A program made the translations under genes and the position numbers. Under the pieces are notes generated by a model. It saw only the letters and a program-made list of their open reading frames with translations. It did not search any database and was not told the origin of the DNA. A stretch of 64,000 nucleotides of DNA from Papilionanthe hookeriana x Papilionanthe teres (lineage: Eukaryota; Streptophyta; Magnoliopsida; Asparagales; Orchidaceae), in NCBI GenBank assembly GCA_022702705.1, contig CM040423.1, forward strand, positions 121,949,738 through 122,013,737, given 5' to 3'. Each line of letters starts with the position of its first letter. Position 1 is the stretch's first letter. Below, piece after piece: positions 37,308 through 50,084 of the stretch.

Positions 37308-38713
37308 TTATTTTCCACTTCTTAATTGAATAGCCTTAAGTTGTTCCTTATTTTGATCTTTTGGATTGATCTCAACTTTACTTGGAAGCGTTCCAGAAGG
37401 TCTATTATTAAGTGCAGTGAAAATATGCCCTAATTGATTTTTAATACTTTTCATAGCAACACGTTGAGCTTGTATTTTATTTCCCATATTCTGAATCATT
37501 TCTTCAGTAGACAACTTCTTATCCTTATATTGCAGGTTACTATTGAATCCAGGAGGATAAAATGGTCTAAAATTAGTATTTCCTTGATTGTTTGAATTTC
37601 CAATTGGATTTATAGAACTGTTCCCCCAATGTGGGTTAACATTGGCATTGTTATTATTCTAATTAAAATTTAGGTTATTCTTCCAACCAGGATTATAATA
37701 ATTCGAATAAGGATTATTAGGTCTATTAATAGCATTTAAAGTCTCATAAGGTGTTTGAGTTTTTGTTATCTGTCCAAATGAATTTTCCTTTAACACTAGA
37801 GGTGGTTGATAATAATTCATTCCATGTCGATCTATTTTCTTAGAAAGGGCTGCAATTTGAGAAAATATCATAGTCATCATATCTGAATCATGAACACTTG
37901 TTACTCTCTTAGGATTTACCTATTCAGAGGGCCATTGAAAATTATTAGTAGCCATTTCTTCAATTAATGTGTTAGCTTCATCAGAAGGCTTTGACATTAA
38001 TGATCCACCAGCAGCAGCATCTATAATAGATCTCAATGATCCCACTAATCCATTATAGAATGTTTGAATTATTAACAATCTGGTAAAGCATGATGTGGGC
38101 ACTTCCAAAGAAGATCTTTAAATCTCTCCCAAGCTTCATATATTGACTCTCCTTTAAACTGACCAAAAGATGTAATATTATTTCTTAGTTTAGCAGTCTT
38201 TGATAGAGGGAAATATTTTGATATAAACTTCTGAGATAATTCTTCTCAAGTTCTAATAGATCCAGGTGCTAACGAGTTTAACCACGCCTTAGCTTCATAC
38301 CTTAAGGAAAAAGGAAAAATTCTAAGTCTGACAGCATCACTAGACACTCCGTCATATTTAAAAGTAGCTCACAGTTCTAAAAAACTAGCGAGATGTAAAT
38401 TTGGATCCTCATTAGGTGTTCTTCTGAATTGATTATTTTGTACAATTTGGATAATAGCAGGTTTAAGTTCAAATGAATTGGCAGCAATATCAGGATTTTG
38501 AATAGTTATGTGAATTTCGTCTGTTGTTGGGTTAGCATAATTTCTTAAAGGTCTTGGCAAATTTCCAATATCATTTCTCTGATTATCTTGATTATTTGCC
38601 ACTTCACAAAGATTTTTTGTTTGTTTTTGTTGTTTTCTAATTTTTCTGATAGTACGCTCTAACTCCGAATCGTAAGGCTCTAAACCTATAGATCCACTAC
38701 GACGCATATACAA
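37308..38713 (-). pseudogene. Athila gag, broken
   Basis: It starts MYMRRSGSIGLEPYDSELER at 38713, close to the 5' LTR as expected. It continues NSFELKPAIIQIVQNNQF, EDPNLHLASFLEL (to 38369), then in other frames the capsid core, TFYNGLVGSLRSIIDAA, LIEEMATNNFQWPS, NPYSNYYNPGWKNNLNFN and the tail GNKIQAQRVAMKSIKNQLG to LRSGK near 37310. Several frameshifts and stops occur. It is parallel to the gag at 20950-22204 on the other strand. Confidence 0.85.
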
Positions 38714-38853
38714 TCACACAAATACTTTTAAAAAGTAAACAAATACACAATTACATAGTACAAAGTATAGGTTTTTTAGTTACTATATTATCAATAAATA
38801 CCGTTTATATTTCTTTCCTTACTTAGTTACTTTGTTACCTTCCTCGACAACGG

Positions 38854-40524
38854 GGACCGGATGATTTACAGACTTTTATTTTGTAAGAATTTATAAACTC
38901 AAATTTATATATGTTTAAAATGATTTTTTAAGGTCCAAACATTCAACCCCAGTATACGTATCATATCAAGTAATACAGGGCTCTAATGGAGTCCTGGTTA
39001 TCGATCCCACAGGGAAGCTACGAAGTAGAAGAAAGTGTTTCACAATAGGTAATGTAGCACTGAAATCCGACACTCAAATTGTACTTAAAGTTTAATGCTT
39101 ACTTCTACTACCACTATGCAGAAAACAGTAACAATTAATCAAACTACAATTACTTCTAATAACTTTGAAAAAATAATTAACTAACAGACACACACTAAGA
39201 TATATATTTGAAAGGTCTTTGATATATAAGAAAAGTATCTTTCCTCTTGCAACGAGAATATGATGTGTCGATGATTTGGAACGATTATCTATGTTATTGT
39301 GCCAAATAGGAGTATAAATGTTTCTTTACCCTTAAAAGAGTACCTCCTCTTTCAAGCATGAAAAGAACATTGACATATCCTAAGTTTAGTCACTAAATCG
39401 AAGGCTAGGCTGGGAGGATATCAGCTCTCACTACGGAGCTCCCACTCACCCTTCACCTGAAGGCTAACGTTCGAGTTTAGTTACTAATCTTAGGACCATA
39501 TTGAGAATCTCAGTCTGTCACCCTGAAACCTCTAAATTGAAGTTCATCAAAACACATTTTTCTATTTATTTACACTCAATTCCCATGAACTACGCAATTC
39601 ATCCATGGAAATTGAATGGATTCTTCATTATTGTTGTAGGACACTGAATCTTTTCAAAATTAATGTTCAACAACATATTTTAACAATTCAATTGGCCATA
39701 TTGAAAAGTAAACTAAGTTTGAAATAAAAAACCATCACAATTTCTTTAATAGATTAAAAGCACTTCAAATCCACATCAATCCATCATCACATCTCTATGC
39801 AAGAAGAAAGACAATGGAGACTATGCAGAATTTTTGAAGAAGATACAATAAAACAAGGATTTTATATATAAAAGAAAACTCATACAAACCACAAAAGAAA
39901 ATACAACTTATCTCTTTCTCTTCCACAATGCAATTCCCTTGAAGTTTCTCTGAATTCTTTACTCTCTTCTTTGCAACACTTAATTCCCTCTTTAGAATGG
40001 AAAGGAAGAAGCAATCTCTAATTTTACTTCTTCTCATTCAATCCTTAGAGAAGAATTCCTCTCAAATTCTAACTTCTACACACTTTTCTCTTAAGCCCTA
40101 ACACTCAATACACACTCTCCCTCTCTAGAACTTCAGAACACACACTAAAAACCACACAATTTTCTTCCAAAAATAGTTACTTATAAGTTAGAAATGAAAT
40201 CCCAAGAGTTTCTGTATGCATCCCTTCAAAAAGTAGCCAAAACTCTTCAAATTTGAATTCCACCGACATTGGGTGCCGGCAGCACTCTATCATCAAATTA
40301 ACTGCAGAGTTCTCTGGAAAATGGCGTCGGCAGTGCCAAAAGCTGTTTTCCTTCATTTTGCTCCTTTCTGCTCTGAATTCATTCCTTTTTGCTTCTTTTC
40401 ACTCCATTCACCTAAAATCATCAAACCTGCAACAAATCATGAAAAATATCTTTCTTTAAAGTGCAATATCACCAAAAATGGGTAAAATTGTATAGCAAAA
40501 ATAATATATGTTTTTGGTGCATCA
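38854..40524 (-). mobile_element. 5' LTR of the nested Athila
   Basis: About 1671 bases, TGATGCACC at 40524 to the PBS-proximal end at 38854. The adjoining internal minus-strand sequence CCGTTGTCGAGGAAGG retains the core of the tRNA-Asp-type primer site. It matches 26874-28546 closely. Confidence 0.9.
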
Positions 40525-40688
40525 GACCTCTTACCTTGCATCTCAGTGGAATCGATAAACGGGACTCCACTAGAGCCTTGTATTACTTGAGCGATACATA
40601 TATTTGCATTTGAAATTGTGACTTTACAAAATCATTATAAATATATAAATCTGGGTTCATAAATTCTTGCATATAAAAAGTCGCATCA
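40525..40688 (+). mobile_element. 3' LTR of the plus-strand element, right part
   Basis: It continues the LTR split at 26873, starts with the duplicated GACCT, matches 20446-20617 and ends in GCATCA. Confidence 0.85.
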
Positions 40689-40693
40689 GTTGC
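40689..40693. other. Target site duplication GTTGC (right)
   Basis: Second copy of GTTGC flanking the plus-strand element; the first is at 18745-18749. Confidence 0.8.
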
Positions 40694-41766
40694 CTCCCAC
40701 AAAGTTCTTAGTTTTGTGTCGTTAACCCAACGTACCCATGGCTTACTCTAGGTGACCCAACCTCATAACATCATTCAATATAGTTTGATCCCCTAAGAAA
40801 TTATGTTTTAGTCTATGACCATGCACTTTGAATATTTTTTGGGTTTTAGGATCTTTGATATCAATAGCTCCATAGGGATTAACTTTTATCACAATAAATG
40901 GGCACATCCACTTGGACTTAATTTTTCTTGAAAATAACTTCAATCTTGTATTATATAGCAAATCTTATTGCCCTGGCTCAAAACTTTTAGTAAGAATCTT
41001 CCAATCATGCCACTTTTTCATCTTATCTTTTTAAATCTTAGAATTCTTATAAGATTCATTCCTTATTTCTTCCAGCTCATTTAATTGCAATAATCTTTTT
41101 TCTCCAGCATCCCTCAAATTATAGTTAAATTCCTTAATAACTCAATATGCTTTATGCTCAAGTTCAACTAGTAAATGATAAGATTTCCCATATATTAACC
41201 TGAATGGAGACATTCCTATAGGAGTTCTATATCCAGTCCTATAAGTCCACAAAGCATAATCAAGCTTGAGTAACCAATTCATTTTTGTTGGATTTATAGA
41301 TTTTTCTAAAATTCTTTTAATTTCTCGATTGGATAATTCAGCCAAATCACTTATCTGAGGATGATAAGCAGTAGAAATTTAATGATTAATATGATATTTC
41401 TCTATTAATTTCTCTATTATTACATTTTTGAAATGGCTTACCATTAGGTTAAGATCACTCTCGGCATTCCAAATCTACAAAATATATTTTTTCTTAAAAA
41501 CTTTGCAAAATTTTGAGCATCACATCGAGGTAAAGCAACAGCTTATATCCTTTTAGAGACATAGTCTACAGCTAAAAATATATATAAGTTTTCGAAAGAT
41601 GGTTTAAATGATCTCATGAAATCTAACCCCTAAACATCAAATATTTCAACTTCCAAAATATAATTGAGGGTCATCTCATTTTTTTAGAAATATTTCCTAC
41701 AAGTTGACAACTATCATAGGTTTTAATATAAGCATTAACATCTCTAAAGATAGTAGGCTAATTGAG
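40694..41766 (-). pseudogene. Integrase remnant of the older minus-strand Athila
   Basis: The minus strand from 41760 reads PTIFRDVNAYIKTYDSCQ (end of the zinc-binding part), then VALPRCDAQNFAKFLRK, CRFGMPRVILT, AELSNREIKRILEKS (catalytic Glu), GYRTPIGMSPFRLIYGK and the C-terminal LKLFSRKIKSKW and PYGAIDIKDPK to 40743. The second catalytic Asp lies in a degraded stretch. The domain starts abruptly next to an LTR edge at 41767, so gag, PR, RT and RNase H were deleted. Confidence 0.8.
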
Positions 41767-42953
41767 GACTGCTACCTTGGAATAAAATTTTTTAAAAAGT
41801 ATTTTTAGTTCAGTCATAAAGTATAATCAGTTTATAAGAAAGTAGCCAATCTATACGCAAGTATACATATCGCTCAAGTAATACAGGGCTCTAGTGGAGT
41901 CCTGGTTATCGATCCCATGGGAAGGAAGCAAAACTTAAAGAGTGGCACAGAAATCCAATATTCAAATTTGCAATGTACTTAAAGTAAATACTATAGTTGT
42001 TAAATTTTAACGATGCTAGAGATTTTAAGGTCACTGAAGTACTTTCTAAACTTTCAATTAAAGTTAACTACTACTAAAATAAGTTTTGTATTGCATGGTT
42101 CAAATTGAGAGAAAGTGTCCTCCCCCTTACAGTGATGTTATGATGAGTGAATGATAAAGATTAGTAAGATTCTTTTAATGTGACAAATAGAAGCATATCT
42201 ATTCCTTGCCCTCATCCGAGTGCTATAAAGAACATTGGCTAATCCTAGGTTTAGTCTCTAAATCTGTAGTTAAGCTGGGAGGATACTAGCTCTCACTCCA
42301 GAGCTCCCACTTCCCTTTACCTGAAGGCTAATTCTCACTTTAGTTTCCAAACACTAGGACCAAATTGGGGATTTTAGTCTGTCACCCTAAAATTTCTAAT
42401 TCTACGGCCAATAAACATATTTCCTTATTTTTTTTGCACCCAACCCCCACTCATTCATGGACATTGAATGCAATCTTCATTTTTTTTGTATAAAGCATAA
42501 TCCTTTCAGATCATATGATTCACAACCTATTTTAACAATTCTAGCTAGATCATAAAGTAAATGAAGTATGAAGTAAAAAATCGTCACAATTTCTTAACAT
42601 TTATATTGCACATCCAATCTAAACCATCACTTCACCATATATCATTGCAAGGAGAAAGATGAAGAAATATACTCTAAATTCTTGATGAAGATATGATAAA
42701 ACAAAGATTTTTATATCAAAGCAAAGTCATACAAACAATAAGAAGTAAATATAACTTATCTAAATTTCTTCTCCAAGAAAATCTCTTGAAGTTCATTTGA
42801 ATCTCCTTCTCTCTTCACAACAATACACAATTCTCTCTTAGAATAGTAGGTAAGAAGCAGTCTCTTACTTCCCCTCTCCTCGTACAACTCTATTAAGAAG
42901 AATCCCTCACAAAACAACACTTTTCACCAAACCCTAGACTCTAAAACACCTTT
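41767..42953 (-). mobile_element. Athila-type LTR (minus), truncated
   Basis: Homologous to 16886-18070 of the other minus-strand LTR. On the minus strand its end abuts integrase sequence. Its beginning (about 0.5 kb) is missing because the giant LTR copy 3 starts at 42954. It is probably the 5' LTR of the older Athila and the insertion target of the Tat/Ogre-like element. Confidence 0.7.
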
Positions 42954-43934
42954 TGTCGATGCAGATGTTAGGAATTGTCTGTCGCCCTAATAGATATCCC
43001 GGCACCCATTTTAAGATCAATTTAATTTAGATATATGAATACTTTAGAAAATATCATTTCAGTTTTGAAAAATATGAAATCAAACTGATCCGATATAATC
43101 AATAGTTTAAATAATTGAGCACTTCACCACAAAACATTTATCTATCCTGAAGAATAGATACATTGCTTGGTGGTGAGGCTTGATCAAATAAACTAAAGAA
43201 TTCATGACATTTGTTTGGTCTGAAACCATTCATGTTGACTGACAATTTCCCCTATCTAATGTGAAGGAATTGGATAGGGTTTATATTAATCTGGGTTCAT
43301 TAATTTTTCTTTAAGGGATAGCCCTTATAGTTAATTACATCTTAGATAACTGAAGTCACCTAAGAAAACTCTTGAAAAAGATCAGGAAACATTGTATTCA
43401 TAACATTCAAAGGGTAGGATCTTTAAGAAAATGTGATAGTAGGAAATTCAATAGATGAGTGGCTCAAATTTTGGAACATTTGTCATGGAAATCCAAAGGA
43501 AAAGAAAGCTAGGGGAAGGACATGGATCTAAGAGGAATCTTGGTTCTTTCCTAAACTATCCTATTGTTTAGTTTCGATTTGTGATTATTATTTGATGTTT
43601 CATCCTGCCAATTTTATTATTTAGGACTTACATTCAGTTGATATAAATTTTGTGAATAGCCTGGAAGATAGGAGGATTTATGTCATATCTGATGATAACC
43701 TCGAAACCTAAGAGGAGCTAGGGCTTATATTGCACAAGGTACAAAGGCCTAAAGATATAAAGTGAAGGTTTATGCTACACTAGGAAAGCTACCTCAAAGT
43801 CCTATGGCTTGTTGTTTTAGTTCTAAGGAGTTTTGTTATTGAAGATGGTCGTACTGCCCACTATGCATTCTCCAAGCTCCTCTTCGTGGTAGGCTTAGTT
43901 TAAGGAAGTCTCAATTGAAAAGAAAAGAGAAGTA

Positions 43935-44270
43935 TCATGTTTTGGAAATATTTAAATTGAGGTGTCTTAATGACTTATTAGAGGAATATTTAAGTAGATT
44001 ATAGCGACACTGGTTAGGATCACATGGTTCCCTCATTCTGACACCACTATTTTCTTCGGATTCACTTCGTCCAGATGAATTTACTAAATTCAACATAATA
44101 AGCTCCATACTTTCATTTAGACCATGGGAAATCTTGTTAGTAGCCATAGGTTGCATCCTCCGAGGTATTCCCGATCATCCCATAGAGATATTATAATTTA
44201 GTTGTAATTGTGATTTTCTTTAGTTTAAGATTAAATTTTGAGTTGTCTTATATTTTGAATGTTTAGGCAG
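43935..44270 (-). other. Slow-evolving block of the giant LTR (copy 3)
   Basis: Counterpart of 5870-6175 and 12838-13145. A short open frame (43935-44156, minus) reads ISHGLNESMELI and CRYNLL, as do the other copies in frame. Substitutions against copy 1 are mostly amino-acid changing, so coding is not well supported. Confidence 0.4.
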
Positions 44271-47035
44271 TGAATTTTATTCTATTTCATTATAATTTTA
44301 ATTTTGGTTTTAGTTTTGTGGTTGTACTAAAAGTATTTTTTCATGCAGAGTGACTTTGTTGTTTAACATGCAAGCTCGTAAGCAAGAAAAGTACAGTAAC
44401 GGAAAGATACTATAAATTTATAAAAGCCTACCTGACGAGTCTTCTCATTTCTCCACCTGAAATTTTAATATCTTTTCATAAAAATATATAGTTTGCAGGA
44501 AAGCAAAGCCTATAGATAGGTTCGTCACAAGCCTACAAAATCCTATGTCACAACTTGGTGGGTCCAATTCATTCATTTAAGAGAACTCTTGATTTAATAA
44601 ATATGATATGTTCATTTGTCATACAAGGTGTCCAGAAGATTTGTGAGAAGGTTTAGGAAATACCTAGATATTTCACAATCCTCTTGAACTTTCTTGAGTT
44701 CATTTTGAACTTATCATAATTATTAAATGATTCATTTATTTCATATCCTTATGCTTAGTGAACTAATGTTTTAATTATCCCAAAAGGTGGGGTAATTATC
44801 ACTTGGTATTTCATTTATGAGTTATGTAAGTGGGGGCCTTTAGAGGCAATTTAATTTATGAGAGAATTTAACAAATTTTAATGGGCTTGTAGTGTTTCAA
44901 AAGTGTTTAAGATTAATTGTGTTTTCTTTTCTAAACCTTATTAATCAAATTTGATTAAGCTTAGCCTCACTACCAAGCCCCTTAAGACTTAGATGGTTTT
45001 GTTTATAATTTTTAGAAATGTTTAGTTAAATAATTATAATTATCGCCAAATAAATGAAACATTAAGTAAGGGTATTTAATTGATAATTATTAACCTTCAA
45101 AACCAAACACCGAACCTTAAGAATCTTTCAATCTAAATTTTCATCAAAATTAATGTGGTTGAAATTATAAATTTACCTTTTAATATGTCAAAAATGAGAT
45201 TGGTTTCTACCATTTATCCATTTATGTTTCAATCATTCAAACATGTTAATTAAGATCATCTATTACCCATTTCCCATTTTAGTTAAGCCAAAATTTTGAT
45301 TAAGGCTTAAAATTGCACTTTGGCCTTAAAGGCCTCATCACTTCATAATTCATTAAATTTAATTCAAATGACTTCAAAAGTTTTATGCTACCCCACTCAT
45401 GGGTCAATTAAAGCATTAGAGGAGAAAATGTGATTTCTCTTGATTTAATTTAATTTATATAATTATCTTAATGCAAAAATAAAGATTTTTAAAGGAAATT
45501 CAATAACATAGTCAAAACAAAGTTTATGTCCTTAAGAAAATTATTGGAGGTTCACATAAACCATAGATTATATTGAACCAAATTTCATAATTTTTTGAAT
45601 TTTAATTTAATTATTATAATTATTCTAAATTTTGGAGTATTAATTAAATATAAAATTTTATTTAAGTTAAAAATTAATTTTTATATTTTTCTTAAATTTC
45701 TCTAACGTCAAGGAACCTATAGGACCAAATTTTATATTTTTGTAATTTATATTTTAGTTATTAGAATTATTTTAGTGAGAAATTAAGGAAATTCCATTTT
45801 TAAACTTTAAAAATAGTTTTAACCCTTTTAAATTTAATATCTTTATTTAAAGAGATATAAAAATTATTCCAATTATTCTTAAATGATTAGGAGACAATTT
45901 AGAACATCTTCATCAATTTTACTAATTATTGTCATTTTTATTAATTTTTAATAATTTAAATATTAAAATTAAAATGAACAAATTTTTTAACTACAATTCT
46001 ATTTTTTAGAGACTCCTCTAATCATAAAGAACTCCCCAAAATTAATTTGGTAATTGTTTGAAATGTATTTTAAGTGTTATAATTATTTTAGTGCCGAAAT
46101 TACTATTTAACTTAGAAAATTCATTTAAGTGTTTAAATCAACTCTAATTGACTTAAAATTTTTTTGGGGATTTCTCCTGACCTTAAATTACAGTGGAGAA
46201 TAAAAATTAAGCTATTTTCACTTATATTTAATCCAATTTATTTTTATTTAATTTATAGGTCTTAATTACCATTAGGTTTATACTTAAAGATTTAAACCAA
46301 GTTTACATTTTTCCTAGGGTCCTCTGGTCACAGGGGACCTACAAAAATTACTTTACATTTTTCTGATTATTATTTCAATTATTATAATTTTTATACCAAA
46401 ACAGACACATACAACATGAAAATAGGATTCTCTTCATAGAGATCTCCTCTAACCTTAGAAAAATTCAAGGAAGATACCCCATAACAGAGGGAGTAAACTC
46501 TCAAAGATCAAGACATGTTGAGGTGTCCATGCAAATGGAGAATCAAATGGATCCAGACCATTTTTAATTAATTAAAAATTAAATATTCATAAAATTAAAT
46601 TCAAATCAATTCTACATTGTTCTCCTCTGATCACTGAGCAAGAGGGTATTTTTCTTTTAATTTTTCTTATTTTTCTACACCAAGTTATGGATTTTTAAAG
46701 TTTCATTGATTTAAATAAATCAAATTAACCCTATTTTCTCACTTAAGTGATGCAGCACCGCGGCATCATAGGCAGCTCTGAAAGATTATGTGGTGCACTC
46801 CTATTTGATGTTGTCATCTGACTAGAAGTCCATGCGGTTGTGCTTTATGCACCTAGTCTAAATCTGACTTCATCCTGGCCGTCCAACCATTACATGCGTG
46901 ATCGACGGCTCTCCTTCATCGTCTTTGACTTGTTCATCCCAAGAGTCGTTCACCTTCTATCCTTATGAACTCGAGCTAGACTCAACCAAATTGCTTTGGG
47001 TTTGTTTCTAAAGACTCGTCCAACCTAGACGAACC

Positions 47036-47047
47036 TATATATATATA
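47036..47047 (-). promoter_or_regulatory. Putative TATA element of LTR copy 3
   Basis: TATATATATATA lies downstream (in sense) of the GC-rich box near 47690, at a position comparable to the TATTTAAA of the other copies but with longer spacing. Confidence 0.35.
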
Positions 47048-49530
47048 GCTTATACGGTATAAAATATAGTATACATGCATGGAGGATGAAGAATAGATGG
47101 GGAGGAAGCTGGATTTCAATACCTTTTTCTGAGAGGGGAGGCCTCAATCAAAGAGTTGTAACAGCTTTGATTGGTCCCAGCGAACCTCCAAATGAAGTCT
47201 TTTGCCCTAGTGAATTGTCTAGACCAGAATTTGACCAAGGCTGATTTCAGGTGTTGATCAAAGTTATTTGCAGAGGCTCTCTGTGATGGGGCATTGATGG
47301 GGGAACATCTTCTATCAATGCTATGAAGGTGTGGGCTCAGTTTGTTGAACTTTTGTGCAGTGTAGAGCTGTGGTGAACAGTGTCTTGTTTTCGGCTTGAA
47401 TTTCAGTAGGGAAATTAGCTCAGGACAGTGGGATTCTATGGCTGAAGATGGTGGGCTTGCACTCAGGAGGTCTCAGGGAAGCTCTGGGAGCCGTGGAGAG
47501 CACCAATTATGGCCAAGGCAATTGGGTTGAGCTCAGGGATTGCTAATGGGTGGAATCAACTGCTTAGGTGGAGGGCAGAAGAGCTCCAGTGAGCAATCAG
47601 GGTTGGACAACTTAGTGGGTGAGTTCGGGTTTAATTTGACTTGGGGTGGCTCTTGATTTGGGCTCCTCCGGTGACTAAGCCAGCCGGCCAGGCCAGGAGA
47701 GGGTGACCAAGAGTCAGGTGGGCAGGCCATCATGGGGTGGGCATAAGTGATTAATGCATTATGGAAAATCTCCCCTATGTTTAGTCATAAATGAGGTGAA
47801 ATCCCATAATTTAGGGGACCTTTGGTCCATGGCTCCACTAGGGTGGGCTAGGTGGATCTAGCCCAGTCCCTAAGGTCTCAAGGCTGGCTATGGTGAGCTT
47901 GGTTTGATCAAATTTGGTTTAATTTGGCTACATTAGATCATGGGTTCAGTTTGGGTCACTTAGGTTCAATATGAGCTAGGTTGGGTTCAAGTTTGAGTTA
48001 GTTCTAATTGATAGTTCACTATGGTGTGTATGATTGTCATAAAGTGTTTAGAAGAGAATTAGAGTGGTTTTGAATAGGTTTGGGTGATCAATATGGCTTG
48101 ATTTGGGTATTTGGTCAATTTTGGGCACGTTGGGTTAGCTTGGGTTTAGGTTAGGCTAAGTTTGGGTCTAAGGCCAATTGATGGTTCAAAATGGTCTAGG
48201 AGATGTTAGGAAGAGTTTTCAACATTAATTGGGTGGAAATTTTAGGGCTGGGGCATTCAAATTGGTGAATTTTAGGCATGCAACACATTTGGGGCATGTT
48301 TAGGGATTTTGGATTTGGTTGGACTTGGGTGAGATTTGGATGGAAAATTGGGTCAATTGGTGGATCAATTTATTTTAGGGGAATTTTATGAAGAGATTAA
48401 GATTCAAAGTTATGGGAAATTGATTAACAATGGGTTTTATTTGGGGGAATTGGGTCATGGGGTCAAAATTGGGTCCTTTTGTTTTGGGTTGAAATTGTGC
48501 TCAAATGTGGGTCTAATTGGGCTTGGATTTTTTTTGGGTTGAGGTTACAAATTGTGACTTTAAGTTTAGAATTGAAATTGTGGGGAATTGAGGTCAATTT
48601 GGTGGACATTGGGGGTGATTTGAGCATTTTGAGTATTAAAGGGTAATTTGGGGCTTTTGATTAAATTGGGCAAACTTGGTCAAACTTGGTCAAATAAAGT
48701 GGTTTAAATTAAAATTTGGAATATTTTGAGGGTTTTGGGAATTTTTGGGAATTTTTGTAATTTTTGAAAATTTTTGCTATGAGAGACATTTTGGTGATTT
48801 TGGGTATTTTTTGGAGTATTTTAGGAATTTTAGAAGATTTGGGGTGTCTTGGGTATTTTAGTGGTGAGGAATGTTTTGGGTTGATCTTTGGGAGATTTTG
48901 GTACTTATGTTTGATTTTACGAATTTTTAGGCAAAATTGGGGTTTTGGTGGCAACTTGGTAATTTGGTAGAGTTTAAGTGTAAAGAAGTCAAAAGTTGGG
49001 ATTTTTGTAAAACTTTGGAGTTGAGAGAGATTGATAACCCATTTGAGTCATGGAGCAAGAGAACCCCGATTTGGATCCTCCATGTGTTGGTACTAATCAA
49101 GCCCTAGCTGGGGCTAAGAGCTTAGGAAAACCACACACATTAGTTTCCAAAGGAATAGGGGATCAAGTGTGGAGAAGTTTGGTTTAGGGATGTGAGGTAG
49201 TGTCTGAGAGTGCAAAGTGCAAGTGTATGTGTGAGGCTCCCCCAGACCACCCAAGGTAAGTCCTAAGGCTTGAATATCCTATAGGGGACTTCCCTTGAGC
49301 TTCTTAATGCTTGGTCTCATCCTCCTAAGCATATAGAGGTTAGACTTTAACCATTTAAAAACTTTAAGTGAAGCAAATAAGTGTTTTAAATTTCTATAGG
49401 GTGAGGGTTCCTTTGCTAGTCCTCTAAGATAGTCACCAGGAAAGTCCTATGGCTAGAATGTAGGATATTATAAAGAAAGAATAAACCTCAACCAAAAGTG
49501 AGGTCAACAAATGGACCCCTAATAGGTGTG

Positions 49531-49950
49531 GTGTGTTGGGCAAGCACACTGAACGTATTGGTGTTGACCGACGAGACCAACAAAACCAGCACAACTATCT
49601 AATTCAAAGCTCGAGACAAAACGTAAAATTCAACGAGGAAGTTTCCATTGGGGACTATCTGGTCAAAAACCTTCAAACCTGGGAACTCTTACTGAGGAAG
49701 GGAAAATGGAATACCTTCATTAGGGAGCTATGAATTTCAAGCCTCCAAATTCTGAAGGACTCCGATCTGATTTGATATGAAGTTTGAATTTAGAATTAGG
49801 ATTTGACTTGAATTTTGGATTTGAATTTTGTTTTGAGCCTTATGGAATTTACAAAGATTTATGGAAATTTAGGGAAATTTAGGATCTATGGAATTTTTTC
49901 TTTGTTTCAATTTTGTGAGAATCTTATAGTTTAAGTAAGTGTAGAGGGGA
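49531..49950 (-). other. Non-coding 3' region next to the giant LTR
   Basis: AT-rich sequence with no supported gene. The single plus-strand ORF (49533-49733) has no recognisable motif and is antisense to the element. Confidence 0.4.
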
Positions 49951-50078
49951 GAGTCAGAATTTAGGTACCGACCTTGGAAGAAGGGAATCAGAACTTAGAT
50001 ACTGATCATAGAGGGTGAGAACCAGAATTTAGGTAATGATCTCAAAAATGAGAATCGGAATTTAGGTACCGACCTCGA
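49951..50078. repeat. 34-bp tandem repeat, four copies
   Basis: Copies beginning near 49951, 49985, 50019 and 50052 share the core CAGAATTTAGGTACCGACCT with substitutions. It directly borders the larger array and shares the word AATTTAGG with it. Confidence 0.75.
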
Positions 50079-50084
50079 AATATC

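Larger units (their letters stand above)
26874..40524 (-). mobile_element. Nearly full-length Athila retrotransposon (13.65 kb), nested
   Basis: Minus-strand order: 5' LTR 38854-40524, gag, PR, RT (part inverted), RNase H, IN, two env-like ORFs, conserved purine tract, PPT, 3' LTR 26874-28546. The two LTRs differ by about 3% over the part I compared, so this is the youngest insertion seen here. Ends are TGATGCACC and GGTCA on the minus strand, with a GACCT duplication. All enzymatic domains are recognisable but carry stops, frameshifts and an internal inversion, so it is not autonomous today. Confidence 0.9.
18750..40688 (+). mobile_element. Plus-strand Athila-derived element lacking pol, interrupted by a nested insertion
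   Basis: It has two LTRs (18750-20617; 25185-26873 continuing at 40525-40688), a PBS, gag, residual linker segments, a charged ORF of unknown nature and a long 3' non-coding part. Without the nested element it is about 8.3 kb. Protease, most of RT, RNase H and integrase are absent, yet the post-pol motif is present at about 23095-23135, so the loss is internal. Five-base duplications (GTTGC) bound it. Its LTRs differ from each other more than those of the element inside it, so it is the older insertion. It could only have moved with help from a complete relative. Confidence 0.75.
42954..49530 (-). mobile_element. Giant LTR copy 3 (Tat/Ogre-like), inverted and diverged
   Basis: On the minus strand it matches copies 1 and 2 in order: CCTAAGC motif and CCCAA-rich zone (about 49100-47850), GC-rich box (near 47690), TATA element, AT-rich region (46700-44280, no ORF), conserved block, and an end in ATCGACA at 42954. 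The start is placed near 49530 (TGTGCTTGCCC on the minus strand) with low precision; no convincing PPT is seen. Divergence from copies 1 and 2 is much larger than between those two. Confidence 0.6.

Noticed and set aside
48709..48970. ORFs on both strands around 48.8 kb
   Set aside because: Products of the TTGGG/CCCAA-skewed zone of LTR copy 3, as in copies 1 and 2.
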